Shown here one piece after another: positions 8,394-16,507 of a DNA stretch of 36,307 bases (position 1 is the stretch's first letter; every line of letters begins with the position of its first letter). The position numbers and the translations under genes were made by a program. This DNA is from Lachnospiraceae bacterium (lineage in GTDB: Bacteria; Bacillota; Clostridia; Lachnospirales; Lachnospiraceae). The notes under the pieces were generated by a model. The model saw only the letters and a list, made by a program, of their open reading frames with translations. It made no database searches and was not told the origin of the DNA. The DNA is taken from assembly GCA_017558205.1 (NCBI GenBank), contig JAFYWD010000095.1, forward strand, positions 1 to 36,307, read 5' to 3'.

Positions 8394-9692
8394 ATGGTTA
8401 TAGAAGGAATGGATCAGCAGGAGAAATTTGATTTTATAACACAAAAGGTAAAAGAACGGCCGTTAAATAAAAGAAAGCTTATGAGAAAGGCTTTAATTAC
8501 TGCATCTATGGCCGTAGTATTTGGTTTGATAGCTTGTTTTACATTTATAATCCTTCAGCCGGTGATTAACAACTGGCTGCATCCCAGGGAAGAGGTGGAA
8601 CGAATAGAGATTCCGGTAGCTGAGGAAGAGATTTCGCCGGAAGAAATGGTAGTTCATGAAGAGGAAATGCTGGAGCCCAGTCAGGAGGTTATAGAATCCT
8701 TAAAGGATGAGTTTCGTCTGGGAATAAGTGATTATCAGGAATTTTATCATAATGTATATGATGTTGTTCATAATATGAAAGCAGCCATGGTGACGGTAGA
8801 GGGTGTCAGTGAGCAGATGGACTGGTTTAACAGTACGTATGAGTCTTCGGATCAATGTACAGGATTTATTTTTGCCCAGAATAATCTGGAAATTCTGATT
8901 CTTTTAAATATTCATACCATTAGGGAAGAGGAAAAAATTGAGGTAACCTTTGTAGACGGAAGAACGGCTACGGCCTACCTTAAGGGAAAGGATTATAATA
9001 CTGATTTAACAGTGGTGGCAGTAGCTAAAAATGCCCTTCCGAAAAGTACACTGGATGCACTGGGAACTCTGATTTTAGGAAGCTCCAAAAGAGAGGATTT
9101 ACTGGCTACTCCCATAATTGCGGTGGGAGATCCCTTGGGGAAGCCTTCGGTAATATACGGTATGATTACCTCAGTAGGCAATATGGCCAATATGATTGAT
9201 GCCAATTATGAAATATTGACTACAGATATTTACGGAAGTACGGCAGCAGAGGGACTTTTGGTAGATTATAACGGCAAGGTTCTTGGCATTATTTATCAAA
9301 GGCAGAATGATCAGGACAGTAAAAATCTTGTTTCAGCCATAGGAATTACGGAATTAAAGCCGGTACTTCAAAGGATGGGAAATGGACTGCCTAATACTTA
9401 TATCGGACTTCGGGTAACAGAGGTACCGAGGGAAATTCATGAAAGAAAAGAAATTCCGCTGGGAGTCTATGTTACCGGTGTCGAGATGGATTCGCCGGCA
9501 ATGGTTTCCGGAATACAAAATGGGGATATTATTATCCAGATTGGAAAAAACGGTATTACGACGCTTTCTGATTATAAGCAGGTAATTGTGGAAAGTAAGC
9601 CCGGTGAAATAAAGGAAATGATTATTATGAGACAGGGGCCGGATGGTTATAAAACAGCCACGATAGAAATTACCATGGGAGAATTACAATAA
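8394..9692 (+). CDS. Membrane-anchored HtrA-like (S1C) protein with PDZ domain, probably proteolytically inactive
   Basis: A 432-residue protein. A cytoplasmic N-terminus is followed by one transmembrane helix (about 35-56), an acidic linker (65-105), a trypsin-like domain (about 120-310) and a C-terminal PDZ domain (about 335-430). Alignment by eye to HtrA/DegP places the catalytic His at H174 (NIHTI, normally NNHVV) and Asp at D204 (NTDLTVVAV). The usual GNSGGP serine motif is replaced by GSTAAEG (281-287), so the nucleophile seems lost. It may be a pseudoprotease that senses or holds misfolded envelope proteins. yhaM follows after 24 bases. Confidence 0.8.
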   Translation: MVIEGMDQQEKFDFITQKVKERPLNKRKLMRKALITASMAVVFGLIACFTFIILQPVINNWLHPREEVERIEIPVAEEEISPEEMVVHEEEMLEPSQEVIESLKDEFRLGISDYQEFYHNVYDVVHNMKAAMVTVEGVSEQMDWFNSTYESSDQCTGFIFAQNNLEILILLNIHTIREEEKIEVTFVDGRTATAYLKGKDYNTDLTVVAVAKNALPKSTLDALGTLILGSSKREDLLATPIIAVGDPLGKPSVIYGMITSVGNMANMIDANYEILTTDIYGSTAAEGLLVDYNGKVLGIIYQRQNDQDSKNLVSAIGITELKPVLQRMGNGLPNTYIGLRVTEVPREIHERKEIPLGVYVTGVEMDSPAMVSGIQNGDIIIQIGKNGITTLSDYKQVIVESKPGEIKEMIIMRQGPDGYKTATIEITMGELQ

Positions 9693-9716
9693 TAAATTAG
9701 AATGAGAGGAATTTAA

Positions 9717-10664
9717 ATGAAGTTTATTAAGGATTATCGGGATGGAGACAGAGTTTTTGATATTTATCTTTGTAAGCACAGACAGTCAGCAGTAACAAAA
9801 AACGGAAAGCCCTACGATAATGTTATTTTACAGGATAAGACAGGAACAATTGATGCAAAAATCTGGGATCCCAACAGTGCAGGGATTGCAGAATTTGATG
9901 CTTTGGATTATGTAGAAATCTACGGAGAAGTGAATGCCTTTCAGGGAGCTTTGCAAATCAGTGTAAAGCGTGCCAGAAAGTGTAGTGAAGGAGATTATAA
10001 TCCGGCAGACTATCTTCCCGTATCTTCAAAAAATATTGAGCTGATGTACACGGAACTGATGGAATACATATCCTCTGTAAAAAATAAATATCTTCGTAGC
10101 TTTTTAGAGCTTACCTTTATCAAGGATGAAGAATTTGCTTCTGTTTTCAAAAAGTCCTCCGCAGCTAAAAGTGTTCATCACGGCTTTATCGGCGGCTTAT
10201 TGGAGCATACTCTCAGTGTGGTAAAGCTTTGTGATTATTATTGTAAGTCTTACCCGGTACTGAATAGGGATCTTTTACTGGCAGCGGCCATGTGCCATGA
10301 TATCGGAAAAACGAAGGAGCTCTCCCCTTTTCCGGCCAATGATTACACAGATGACGGACAGTTTCTGGGGCATATTGTAATAGGAGTGGAGATGATTGGA
10401 AGAAAGATTGATCAGATTCCCGGCTTTCCTGCGATCCTGGCATCTCAGTTAAAGCATTGTATTCTGGCTCATCACGGGGAGTATGAGTATGGTTCTCCCA
10501 AGAAGCCGGCTATTATAGAGGCACTGGCACTAAATTTTGCAGACAATACGGATGCCAAGATGCAGACATTTTTAGAGGTACTTCAATCCACGAAGGAAAC
10601 GGGCTGGCTGGGCTATAACCGTCTCTTTGAATCCAATCTGGCCACAACCAAGGTAGAGGGCTAA
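9717..10664 (+). CDS. yhaM: 3'-5' exoribonuclease YhaM family
   Basis: A 315-residue protein with an N-terminal OB-fold (about 10-95) and a C-terminal HD domain. Metal-ligand motifs are GGLLEHTLSV, MCHDIGKTKE, LGHIVIG and HCILAHHGEYEYGSPK, in the order seen in YhaM/CBF1. These enzymes trim RNA 3' ends. The length equals that of B. subtilis YhaM. The rlmD start lies 4 bases after its stop, indicating tight operon structure. Confidence 0.92.
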   Translation: MKFIKDYRDGDRVFDIYLCKHRQSAVTKNGKPYDNVILQDKTGTIDAKIWDPNSAGIAEFDALDYVEIYGEVNAFQGALQISVKRARKCSEGDYNPADYLPVSSKNIELMYTELMEYISSVKNKYLRSFLELTFIKDEEFASVFKKSSAAKSVHHGFIGGLLEHTLSVVKLCDYYCKSYPVLNRDLLLAAAMCHDIGKTKELSPFPANDYTDDGQFLGHIVIGVEMIGRKIDQIPGFPAILASQLKHCILAHHGEYEYGSPKKPAIIEALALNFADNTDAKMQTFLEVLQSTKETGWLGYNRLFESNLATTKVEG

Positions 10665-10668
10665 AAGT

Positions 10669-12384
10669 ATGGAAAGCAGCAGAGCATATAAAAAAAATGA
10701 CCTTTGTACTGTGACCATAGAGGATATGGGTACGGATGGAGAAGGAATCGGAAAAATAGATGGCTATACCCTGTTTATTAAGGATGCCGTAATTGGAGAC
10801 AGGGTAGAGGCAAAGATTATGAAAGCTAAAAAGAATTATGCTTATGCCAGATTAGAGAAGGTGTTATCACCTTCTCCTTTTCGCATTGAGGCAAAATGCA
10901 GATTCCACAGACAATGCGGAGGCTGTCAGATTCAGCCCCTGCAATATGAGAAGCAATTACAGTTTAAGCATAATAAGGTACGGAACAATTTGATCCGTAT
11001 CGGCGGGATAAAAGAAGAGCTGATAGATGAAATTATGGAGGAGCCGGTAGGCATGGAGACTCCCTTTTTTTACCGTAACAAAGCCCAATTTCCCTTTGGC
11101 AAAAATAAGGAGGGAAAAACCATTACCGGTTTTTATGCCGGAAGAACCCATAGTATTATAGAAAATACGGAATGTGCATTGGGAGTAGAGGAAAATCGGT
11201 ATATTTTAGAGATTATTCTTTCTTATATGGAAGAATATGGTGTTCAGCCCTACGAAGAGGTAACCCATGAAGGACTTTTAAGACATGTGCTGATACGAAA
11301 AGGCTTTGCCACCGGGCAAATTATGGTATGTCTTGTAATTAACGGAAGCTCTCTTCCCGGAGAAGAAAAGCTGGTAGAAAAACTTTTACATATTCAGGGC
11401 ATGAGCTCCATCAGTATTAGTATTAATCAGGAAAAGACAAATGTGATTATGGGAACCAGGCTTCGTCTGTTATATGGTAAAAGGCAGATTGAAGATAATA
11501 TAGGAGATATCAGCTTTAAGATTTCTCCCCTGTCCTTTTATCAGGTTAATCCCGTACAGACGGAAAGGATTTATTCACGTGCTTTGGAATATGCCAATCT
11601 GACGGGAGAAGAAACGGTTTGGGACCTTTACTGCGGTATCGGAACTATTTCCCTGTTTTTAGCAGGCAAGGCAAAGCAGGTGTACGGGGTGGAAATTGTA
11701 CCGGAGGCTATTGAGGATGCCAAGGAAAATGCGGCCTGCAACAAAATTACCAACGTGGAATTTTATGTGGGAAAAGCAGAAGAGGTACTGCCGGAAAAAT
11801 TTGAAAAGGAAGGAATCTATGCAGATGTAATGGTGGTAGATCCGCCCAGAAAGGGATGTGATGAGGCCTGCCTTTCTACCATGGTGCAGATGAAGCCGGA
11901 GAGAATCGTATATGTCAGCTGTGATTCTGCTACCCTGGCCAGAGATGTAAAATATTTGCGAGAGCATGGGTATGAGCTGAAGAGGGCAGGAATTTTTGAT
12001 AATTTTCCTCAGACTACTCATGTGGAGACGGTAGTTCTGTTGTCCCAACAAAAACCGGATGATGTAATCGAGGTTGAAATAGAGTTAGATGAGCTGGATT
12101 TGACTTCAGCAGAGAGTAAGGCGACTTATAAGGAAATTCAGGAATATGTTCTGAAGGAGCATGGGTTGAAGGTGTCTAATCTTTATATTTCACAGGTAAA
12201 AAGAAAGTGTGGAATAGAGGTTGGGGAGAATTATAACTTGCCTAAGTCAGAAGGCGCAAGAGGTCCGGTGGACCTCTGTTCTGCGCGGACCGGAGCGGGA
12301 GCGGAGACAGCTAGACAGCCTCAGTGTCCGGTGGAGAAGGAAAAAGCGATAAGAGATGCACTGGAGCATTTTGGGATGATTTAG
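10669..12384 (+). CDS. rlmD: 23S rRNA (uracil-1939-C5)-methyltransferase with mobile-element-encoded C-terminal tail
   Basis: Residues 1-459 are a standard RlmD/RumA. They contain a TRAM domain (about 5-65), Fe-S ligands C77, C83, C86 and a fourth near residue 168 (NTECALG), SAM motif VWDLYCGIGTISLF, substrate motif VVDPPRKG, and the catalytic Cys in IVYVSCDSATLARD. The family normally ends near here (ETVVLLS). This ORF continues another 112 residues (KPDDVIEVEIELDELDL, then YISQVKRKCGIEVGENYNLPK). The join falls on a short core repeated at 22061 and 22181. I infer that the tail comes from an element integrated at the 3' end. The tail also contains a GC-rich palindromic insertion. Confidence 0.9.
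   Translation: MESSRAYKKNDLCTVTIEDMGTDGEGIGKIDGYTLFIKDAVIGDRVEAKIMKAKKNYAYARLEKVLSPSPFRIEAKCRFHRQCGGCQIQPLQYEKQLQFKHNKVRNNLIRIGGIKEELIDEIMEEPVGMETPFFYRNKAQFPFGKNKEGKTITGFYAGRTHSIIENTECALGVEENRYILEIILSYMEEYGVQPYEEVTHEGLLRHVLIRKGFATGQIMVCLVINGSSLPGEEKLVEKLLHIQGMSSISISINQEKTNVIMGTRLRLLYGKRQIEDNIGDISFKISPLSFYQVNPVQTERIYSRALEYANLTGEETVWDLYCGIGTISLFLAGKAKQVYGVEIVPEAIEDAKENAACNKITNVEFYVGKAEEVLPEKFEKEGIYADVMVVDPPRKGCDEACLSTMVQMKPERIVYVSCDSATLARDVKYLREHGYELKRAGIFDNFPQTTHVETVVLLSQQKPDDVIEVEIELDELDLTSAESKATYKEIQEYVLKEHGLKVSNLYISQVKRKCGIEVGENYNLPKSEGARGPVDLCSARTGAGAETARQPQCPVEKEKAIRDALEHFGMI
12031..12044 (+). other. Putative left attachment core (attL)
   Basis: GTAGTTCTGTTGTC in rlmD encodes VVLLS at residues 455-459. 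It recurs with one difference at 22061-22074 and 22181-22194. All three copies sit in a context reading E-[ST]-VVLLS. Confidence 0.6.
12254..12286 (+). repeat. GC-rich palindrome inside the rlmD tail
   Basis: GCGCA (12254-12258), AGAGGTCC (12259-12266), loop GGT, GGACCTCT (12270-12277), then TGCGC (12282-12286). The stem is 8 perfect base pairs plus 5 outer pairs. The stretch encodes about 20 residues rich in Gly, Ala and Arg that interrupt an otherwise smooth sequence between NLPKSE and ARQPQCP, and it stays in frame. It resembles a small palindromic element inserted in a permissive site. Confidence 0.6.
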
Positions 12385-12396
12385 AGAGGTGAGCAC

Positions 12397-12642
12397 ATGG
12401 CATTAAACTATACAGTATATCAGTATGATGGCAGCAGGAATGCAGTTGTTATGACAGATATGGATGGCAAGGAACTTGTGATTGACTGTGATAAGGCAGA
12501 GGAGCAGGTTGTATTTGATGAGCCGGAGGATGCAGGGATTCTTGCCAGACTTGCAAGGAAAGAGCCTGCAAGTTATGTGAGTATTGCAATGCGTCCGGGC
12601 GGATTGCAGGATTATGTGGATGTTTGGAATGAGTTGAATTAG
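12397..12642 (+). CDS. Small acidic protein of the island (unknown)
   Basis: An 81-residue protein that I cannot assign to a family. It begins MALNYTVYQYDGSRNAVVMTD and contains GKELVIDCDKAEEQVVFDEPEDAG. It is acidic, with no membrane segment or signal peptide, and reads as a compact beta-rich domain. GAGGTGAGCAC gives a good ribosome site, and the gene starts 12 bases after the rlmD stop, so it is cotranscribed with rlmD and probably belongs to the left end of the element. Confidence 0.65.
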   Translation: MALNYTVYQYDGSRNAVVMTDMDGKELVIDCDKAEEQVVFDEPEDAGILARLARKEPASYVSIAMRPGGLQDYVDVWNELN

Positions 12643-12692
12643 ATAGTCCACAATTCATTTGTCAATATAATATGTACGAAAAGAGGATGTTA

Positions 12693-13772
12693 ATGATGGA
12701 AATACTAAGTTTAGAAAGTTTGGGAATTGATTACGATTTTCCAGATGAAATAAGAATATTTGCAAATGAACATAAAAGTCCTGGCTCAATACCACCAAAT
12801 TACAAATCAGTGTATGATTATATCGCTATACTATTCTATTATCATTTTGTAGAAAAATTGGAAAACAGAGAAATCGCAGAGTTGCTGAATGTAGCACCAA
12901 ATAACTTAATTCAAAGGATGTACAATTATGGCTGGCATTACAGTAAAGATTATGACATTAATAAGGAATTGCGTGAAGCAGAGTTGAAAAAATTATTCAA
13001 AAAACTAGAGGATGCTAAAAGGGCAATACACACTATTAATTTTGAAGAATTTGATTTGTACAAAAAAATGAAGCAATGCGACTATTATCAGAAGATGAGG
13101 AAAAAAACTTGGCAAATTGGTGAATTCAAAAACAAAGAAGAATATTTGAAGTCTATATTTTACTTTACTCAAATTAGTGAAGAGAAATGGTCGTCTAGAG
13201 AGATGGCTACAGTATTTAATGTGCGAGTAAATACAATGCAATTGAGATTAGAGAATTTAGGGATTAGTTATACTCTTGAAGAAGCATTAGAGCATAAAAA
13301 AACAAAAAATGCACAGAATTACGGAGCCACCGTGCGTGCAGGAAAAGTTACACGTATGAAAGCATTGCGAGCAAGTGCAACAAGTGGAAGTATGACAGAA
13401 TGTAATTTTAGAGATGAGTTGTCACTGGTAATTTATGATTATTTTTACGAAGATTTTTATGAGGTGATTGTTGGAACTAATACTGTTGGAATCATAGATG
13501 GTAAGGAAATAGATATTCCTGTTATTGTTATTAATAATTTGCAAGGAACTTATGTGAAAATTGCCATTGAATATAATGGAGAGACATATCACCAAAAGGA
13601 AGATACCAAAAAGAAGAAACTATTAAAGAAAAATGATTGGATATATTATGAGGTTATAGAAAAGAATAATGACGGTAGCCACAGAGGTATAAAGTATATA
13701 AAGGAGAAAGCGCGAAATACTGCAATGGAATTGAAAGAAATTGTTAAGAAAGAGCTTTGTTTAGATACATAA
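12693..13772 (+). CDS. Double-HTH protein with C-terminal Vsr-like nuclease domain
   Basis: A 359-residue protein. Two helix-turn-helix-like segments are visible: ENREIAELLNVAPNNLIQRM and SSREMATVFNVRVNTMQLRL, each followed by a Tyr-rich wing (YGWHYS, LGISYT). The C-terminal about 110 residues resemble the Vsr/DUF559 PD-(D/E)XK fold: a conserved Asp in GKEIDIPVI (D274), IAIEYNGETYH with E293 and H300, and then DTKKKKLLKKNDWIYYEVIE. This plan recalls Vsr-like homing endonucleases, or a sequence-specific defence nuclease. The start at 12693 is chosen for AAGAGG 6 bases upstream. The gene is AT-rich and ends before a strong terminator. Confidence 0.7.
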   Translation: MMEILSLESLGIDYDFPDEIRIFANEHKSPGSIPPNYKSVYDYIAILFYYHFVEKLENREIAELLNVAPNNLIQRMYNYGWHYSKDYDINKELREAELKKLFKKLEDAKRAIHTINFEEFDLYKKMKQCDYYQKMRKKTWQIGEFKNKEEYLKSIFYFTQISEEKWSSREMATVFNVRVNTMQLRLENLGISYTLEEALEHKKTKNAQNYGATVRAGKVTRMKALRASATSGSMTECNFRDELSLVIYDYFYEDFYEVIVGTNTVGIIDGKEIDIPVIVINNLQGTYVKIAIEYNGETYHQKEDTKKKKLLKKNDWIYYEVIEKNNDGSHRGIKYIKEKARNTAMELKEIVKKELCLDT

Positions 13773-13815
13773 CAAATGGTAATTAGTTCACTTTTATGTG
13801 GTTGTAACAATGGAT

Positions 13816-13864
13816 AAAATGTGAAGGAACCAGCGTAATTGATGCAGGTGACTTCACATTTTTT
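13816..13864 (+). terminator. Rho-independent terminator after the Vsr-like nuclease gene
   Basis: AAAATGTGAAG (13816-13826) pairs with CTTCACATTTT (13852-13862) and a T-run follows. The 25-base loop holds a smaller ACC/GGT helix. It separates the two nuclease genes into different transcripts. Confidence 0.75.
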
Positions 13865-13898
13865 GGTGTGTGAAATGGTTTATTTACAGATAGGAGGT

Positions 13899-14027
13899 AT
13901 GAGTGATACAATAAAAGAACTAGTAAATAGACTTATGAATGAAATTAAGGAGGGACTTTATGAGAGTAAATTTTTCAGATTATCCCAAGTCATTATCTTG
14001 GGAAATGAAATCGTTTTCAATGCCTAA
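13899..14027 (+). CDS. Possible short leader peptide overlapping the nuclease start
   Basis: A 42-residue ORF (MSDTIKELVNRLMNEIKEGLYESK and on) that overlaps the start of the next gene in another frame. AGGAGG lies only one base before its ATG, which is too close for normal initiation. It may be a leader that couples translation, or the remnant of an N-terminus. Confidence 0.25.
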   Translation: MSDTIKELVNRLMNEIKEGLYESKFFRLSQVIILGNEIVFNA

Positions 14028-15969
14028 TATTCCAAGAGGAACATTGGGGATGAAAGAAAACCTTAAAACTATTTTAGAGATGGTACGAAATAATGTCTCT
14101 CCATCTCAAAAATTAAATATAGAGGGAAGCGAAAGTCAGATAGATTTAGGAACGGCGTGTGTTCGTTTAAGACCGATGAAATTACTGTTGAAAACTCAGG
14201 CGGGATGGACACTTTCTGATGAGGCAAGAAAATGGCTGGATACAGAAGATGAATTGTATTTGGCAGCATTTTTATGTGCTCGCATAAAATTTTTGGCAGA
14301 AATATTGTATTATTTGGATGAACCTAAGACAGCAGCAGAACTACAAAATATAGCAAATAACGAATATGCTTTGACTTGGAAAACAACAAGTGATATTAAT
14401 GCACGACTTGTGTGGTTGCGACAATTAGGGCTCGTAGAATTTCAGGATTTTTCTCTTTTGTATTTCTTAACAGATTTGGGGAAGGAATTTGTAAAGAATA
14501 TTGAAGTTGTTGAGCCGATAAAACAGGATTTTTCATTTGACGAGACATTAAACGAAGGAAAGGTGGAAGTTTCAGAATGGGCAATTGATTTTTGCTCTAA
14601 TTTACCTAGTGATAGAAAATCTACTATAGGATATATTATCGGAGATATGAAGCAATTTCAAACAACGATTGCAGAATTTATTCAATTGATTAGTGGAGGA
14701 AAATCTTCTGATCAGGTAATGGAATATGCTGAGGAGAATTATGCTATTGCACCTTCCTCTTTGAAATCTTTCTTTTCCACCCTAACTAATATGGGAATCG
14801 TTGAAAGAAAGACATCTACAATCTATGATGTGACAGATACAGCAAGATTATGGAGTGAGAAAGAACTGATAATTGACTTGCTTTGTATAATGCATAGACA
14901 GTTTGGTTTTATGTTTGAAATGTTAGGTGTCTTAGAAGAGAGAAGCATGTCCAATAAAGAATTGGCGGCAATAGCAAAAGTTTCATATGGTTTTGAAAGA
15001 GAGAATGTAGATGAAATACGTAGAAGAGTGGCTATATTTCAGACGGCAAAACTAATAAGGAACGATTCTATAGATAAATACACTATTACAAGTAGGGGGA
15101 GAAAACTTTTAGGGCTTATCAAGGTAGAAAAACCGGTTTTAGCAGAAAACAATGAGAAATGTGCAGACGAATTCGAGAATGCTCAGGATTTACAGTTCTT
15201 TACGGAGTTACGTTTGGCGGCAAAAGATTCTAGTAATTTTGAAAGACTTGAAAAACAAGTTAAGGTAGCATTTGAAAAACTTGGGTTTGAAGCGCAATGG
15301 CTTGGCGGTGCCGGAAAAACAGATGTGTTAGTGCGAGCGGCGGGTAATTCTTTGACAACGTATACAGTTACCGTTGATGCAAAGTCGACGATGAGTGGAA
15401 ATGTGACGGATGGTCTTGTAGATTTTGATACATTGGAGGAACATAGGCGCAAACATAAGGCTGATTTTTCAGCAGTTGTAGGTGGCAATTTCCAAAATGA
15501 GAGATTGATCAAGAGAGCGATTGAACATAATGTGGTTCTAATCGATATAGACACATTAGAAAATTTAATTAGAAATCATTTGGAAGTACCAATTCAAGTA
15601 ACGTCATACAAGAAGTTATTTGAAACGCCGGGTATAGCTGATGTTAAATGTCTAGAAGAGGAACGCGAAAAAATTACAAGATACGGAAATCTTCTTCATG
15701 CGGTGATGGATTGTTTGATTGCTGAAAGAGATGATGAAGTAACAGGTGGCATATTACAAGAAAGAGATATTTATCGTTCTTTGAGAATGAATGATAGTTT
15801 TTCTTCTGTTCCTAATATTGATGAAATATCTGCTATGCTTCAGTTTCTTGCTTCGCCTTTGATTGGTTGCGTAGAAAAGTCGAAGGATGGATATTCAGCA
15901 GTTGGAACATTAGATGATGCAGCGCAGAAATTTGATTTCTATTCAAGGATGTGTAAAAGTCAGAAATAG
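13960..15969 (+). CDS. Winged-helix PD-(D/E)XK restriction-like endonuclease, no methylase partner
   Basis: A 669-residue protein. Residues 1-420 look like repeated winged-helix modules (for example LVWLRQLGLVEFQ then YFLTDLGKEFVK, and YTITSRGRKLL). A nuclease core follows at about 430-550: KQVKVAFEKLGFEAQWLGGAGKTDVLV with D455, then TVTVDAKST with D473 and K475, the PD-(D/E)XK signature also seen in Mrr and FokI-like enzymes. GGNFQNERLIKRAIEHNVVLIDIDTLENL resembles the last core element of Mrr-type nucleases. The start at 13960 has AAGGAGGG 5 bases upstream. No DNA methyltransferase is nearby, so it may act on modified DNA or as a stand-alone defence protein. Confidence 0.75.
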   Translation: MRVNFSDYPKSLSWEMKSFSMPNIPRGTLGMKENLKTILEMVRNNVSPSQKLNIEGSESQIDLGTACVRLRPMKLLLKTQAGWTLSDEARKWLDTEDELYLAAFLCARIKFLAEILYYLDEPKTAAELQNIANNEYALTWKTTSDINARLVWLRQLGLVEFQDFSLLYFLTDLGKEFVKNIEVVEPIKQDFSFDETLNEGKVEVSEWAIDFCSNLPSDRKSTIGYIIGDMKQFQTTIAEFIQLISGGKSSDQVMEYAEENYAIAPSSLKSFFSTLTNMGIVERKTSTIYDVTDTARLWSEKELIIDLLCIMHRQFGFMFEMLGVLEERSMSNKELAAIAKVSYGFERENVDEIRRRVAIFQTAKLIRNDSIDKYTITSRGRKLLGLIKVEKPVLAENNEKCADEFENAQDLQFFTELRLAAKDSSNFERLEKQVKVAFEKLGFEAQWLGGAGKTDVLVRAAGNSLTTYTVTVDAKSTMSGNVTDGLVDFDTLEEHRRKHKADFSAVVGGNFQNERLIKRAIEHNVVLIDIDTLENLIRNHLEVPIQVTSYKKLFETPGIADVKCLEEEREKITRYGNLLHAVMDCLIAERDDEVTGGILQERDIYRSLRMNDSFSSVPNIDEISAMLQFLASPLIGCVEKSKDGYSAVGTLDDAAQKFDFYSRMCKSQK

Positions 15970-16048
15970 GTTAAGGGTAATGCAATAAATATATGAGGAA
16001 TTGCTGGAGCTGAAGTTTCAAAAGATAAAATTGAAATAGAGTTATGAA

Positions 16049-16105
16049 AGGTGTGTCAAAAAGTGGCGTACTTTTTCAAAAAGTGCGTCAAGAAGTGACA
16101 CACCT
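16049..16105. repeat. Inverted repeat enclosing three direct repeats
   Basis: The outer arms AGGTGTGTCA (16049-16058) and TGACACACCT (16096-16105) are perfect. Inside, TCAAAAAGTG occurs at 16056 and 16076, and TCAAGAAGTG at 16088. ACTTTTT can also pair with AAAAAGT. A protein-binding or origin function is inferred. Confidence 0.6.
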
Positions 16106-16143
16106 ATAAGAATATCAGGGGTTTTAGGGGATTTTGCCCCTAA

Positions 16144-16184
16144 CTAGATGCATTTTGTGATGGATATACAAAATGCGTATCTAG
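16144..16184. repeat. Long stem-loop
   Basis: CTAGAT then GCATTTTGT pairs with ACAAAATGC, bulge GT, ATCTAG, around a 9-base loop. Fifteen base pairs with a 2-base bulge and no T-tail. This could be an oriT-type stem-loop. Confidence 0.55.
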
Positions 16185-16259
16185 CGAAGGACACCCGGAG
16201 AACTTTTTCGGGCATCGGAAAAGGTGCTATTTTTATTAATTTTTTGCTAGAAATGTAGG

Positions 16260-16378
16260 TATGTCGGAATTTCCAACATAGAAAATAAAAAGTATGTCAA
16301 TTTTTCCAACATAAAAAATGGGAAGTATGTCGGTGATTCCAACATAAAAATACGATTCCGACATGGATTTCCAACATA
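16260..16378. repeat. Four phased palindromic repeats (iteron-like)
   Basis: Units of 21 bp begin at 16260, 16293, 16326 and 16358, so the period is 33, 33 and 32 bp, about three helical turns. Each ends in TTCCAACATA. Units 1-3 begin TATGTC, giving half-sites ATGTYGGAA facing TTCCAACAT. In unit 4 the left half-site is reversed (ATTCCGACAT). The phasing suggests cooperative binding of a dimeric protein, as at iteron origins. Confidence 0.7.
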
Positions 16379-16507
16379 GTAGCAGAGAAAATTTTTTCTC
16401 ATTGGAATCATTGCTTTTTCCAATCCACAGTTGTATCATTAAGACAAGAAGTCATAGATGACTTATCGGACGAAAAGATGCAGAGCGATTATGGAAGGAG
16501 GGAAGCT

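Larger units (their letters stand above)
15970..16507. other. Gene-free, structure-rich region (possible origin or transfer region)
   Basis: No convincing gene is seen in about 540 bases. The region holds three direct TCAA(A/G)AAGTG repeats inside a 10-bp inverted repeat (16049-16105), the hairpin TTAGGGG-ATTTTG-CCCCTAA, a 15-bp bulged stem-loop (16144-16184), four phased palindromes (16260-16378), and AAGTCA-TAGA-TGACTT before the next gene. Such density is typical of replication or transfer origins. Confidence 0.5.

Noticed and set aside
13960-15969. Classical restriction-modification system
   Set aside because: No DNA methyltransferase or specificity subunit lies anywhere in the island, so only a nuclease is claimed.
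16260-16378. CRISPR array
   Set aside because: The units are short palindromes with a 12-bp gap of similar AT-rich sequence, there are no spacers of normal length, and no cas genes are present.
16236-16439. Minus-strand ORF of 67 residues with a repeated FYVG-x-DI pattern
   Set aside because: The repeat pattern is the translation of the phased palindromes. There is no ribosome site, and the sequence is better explained as a DNA-level array.
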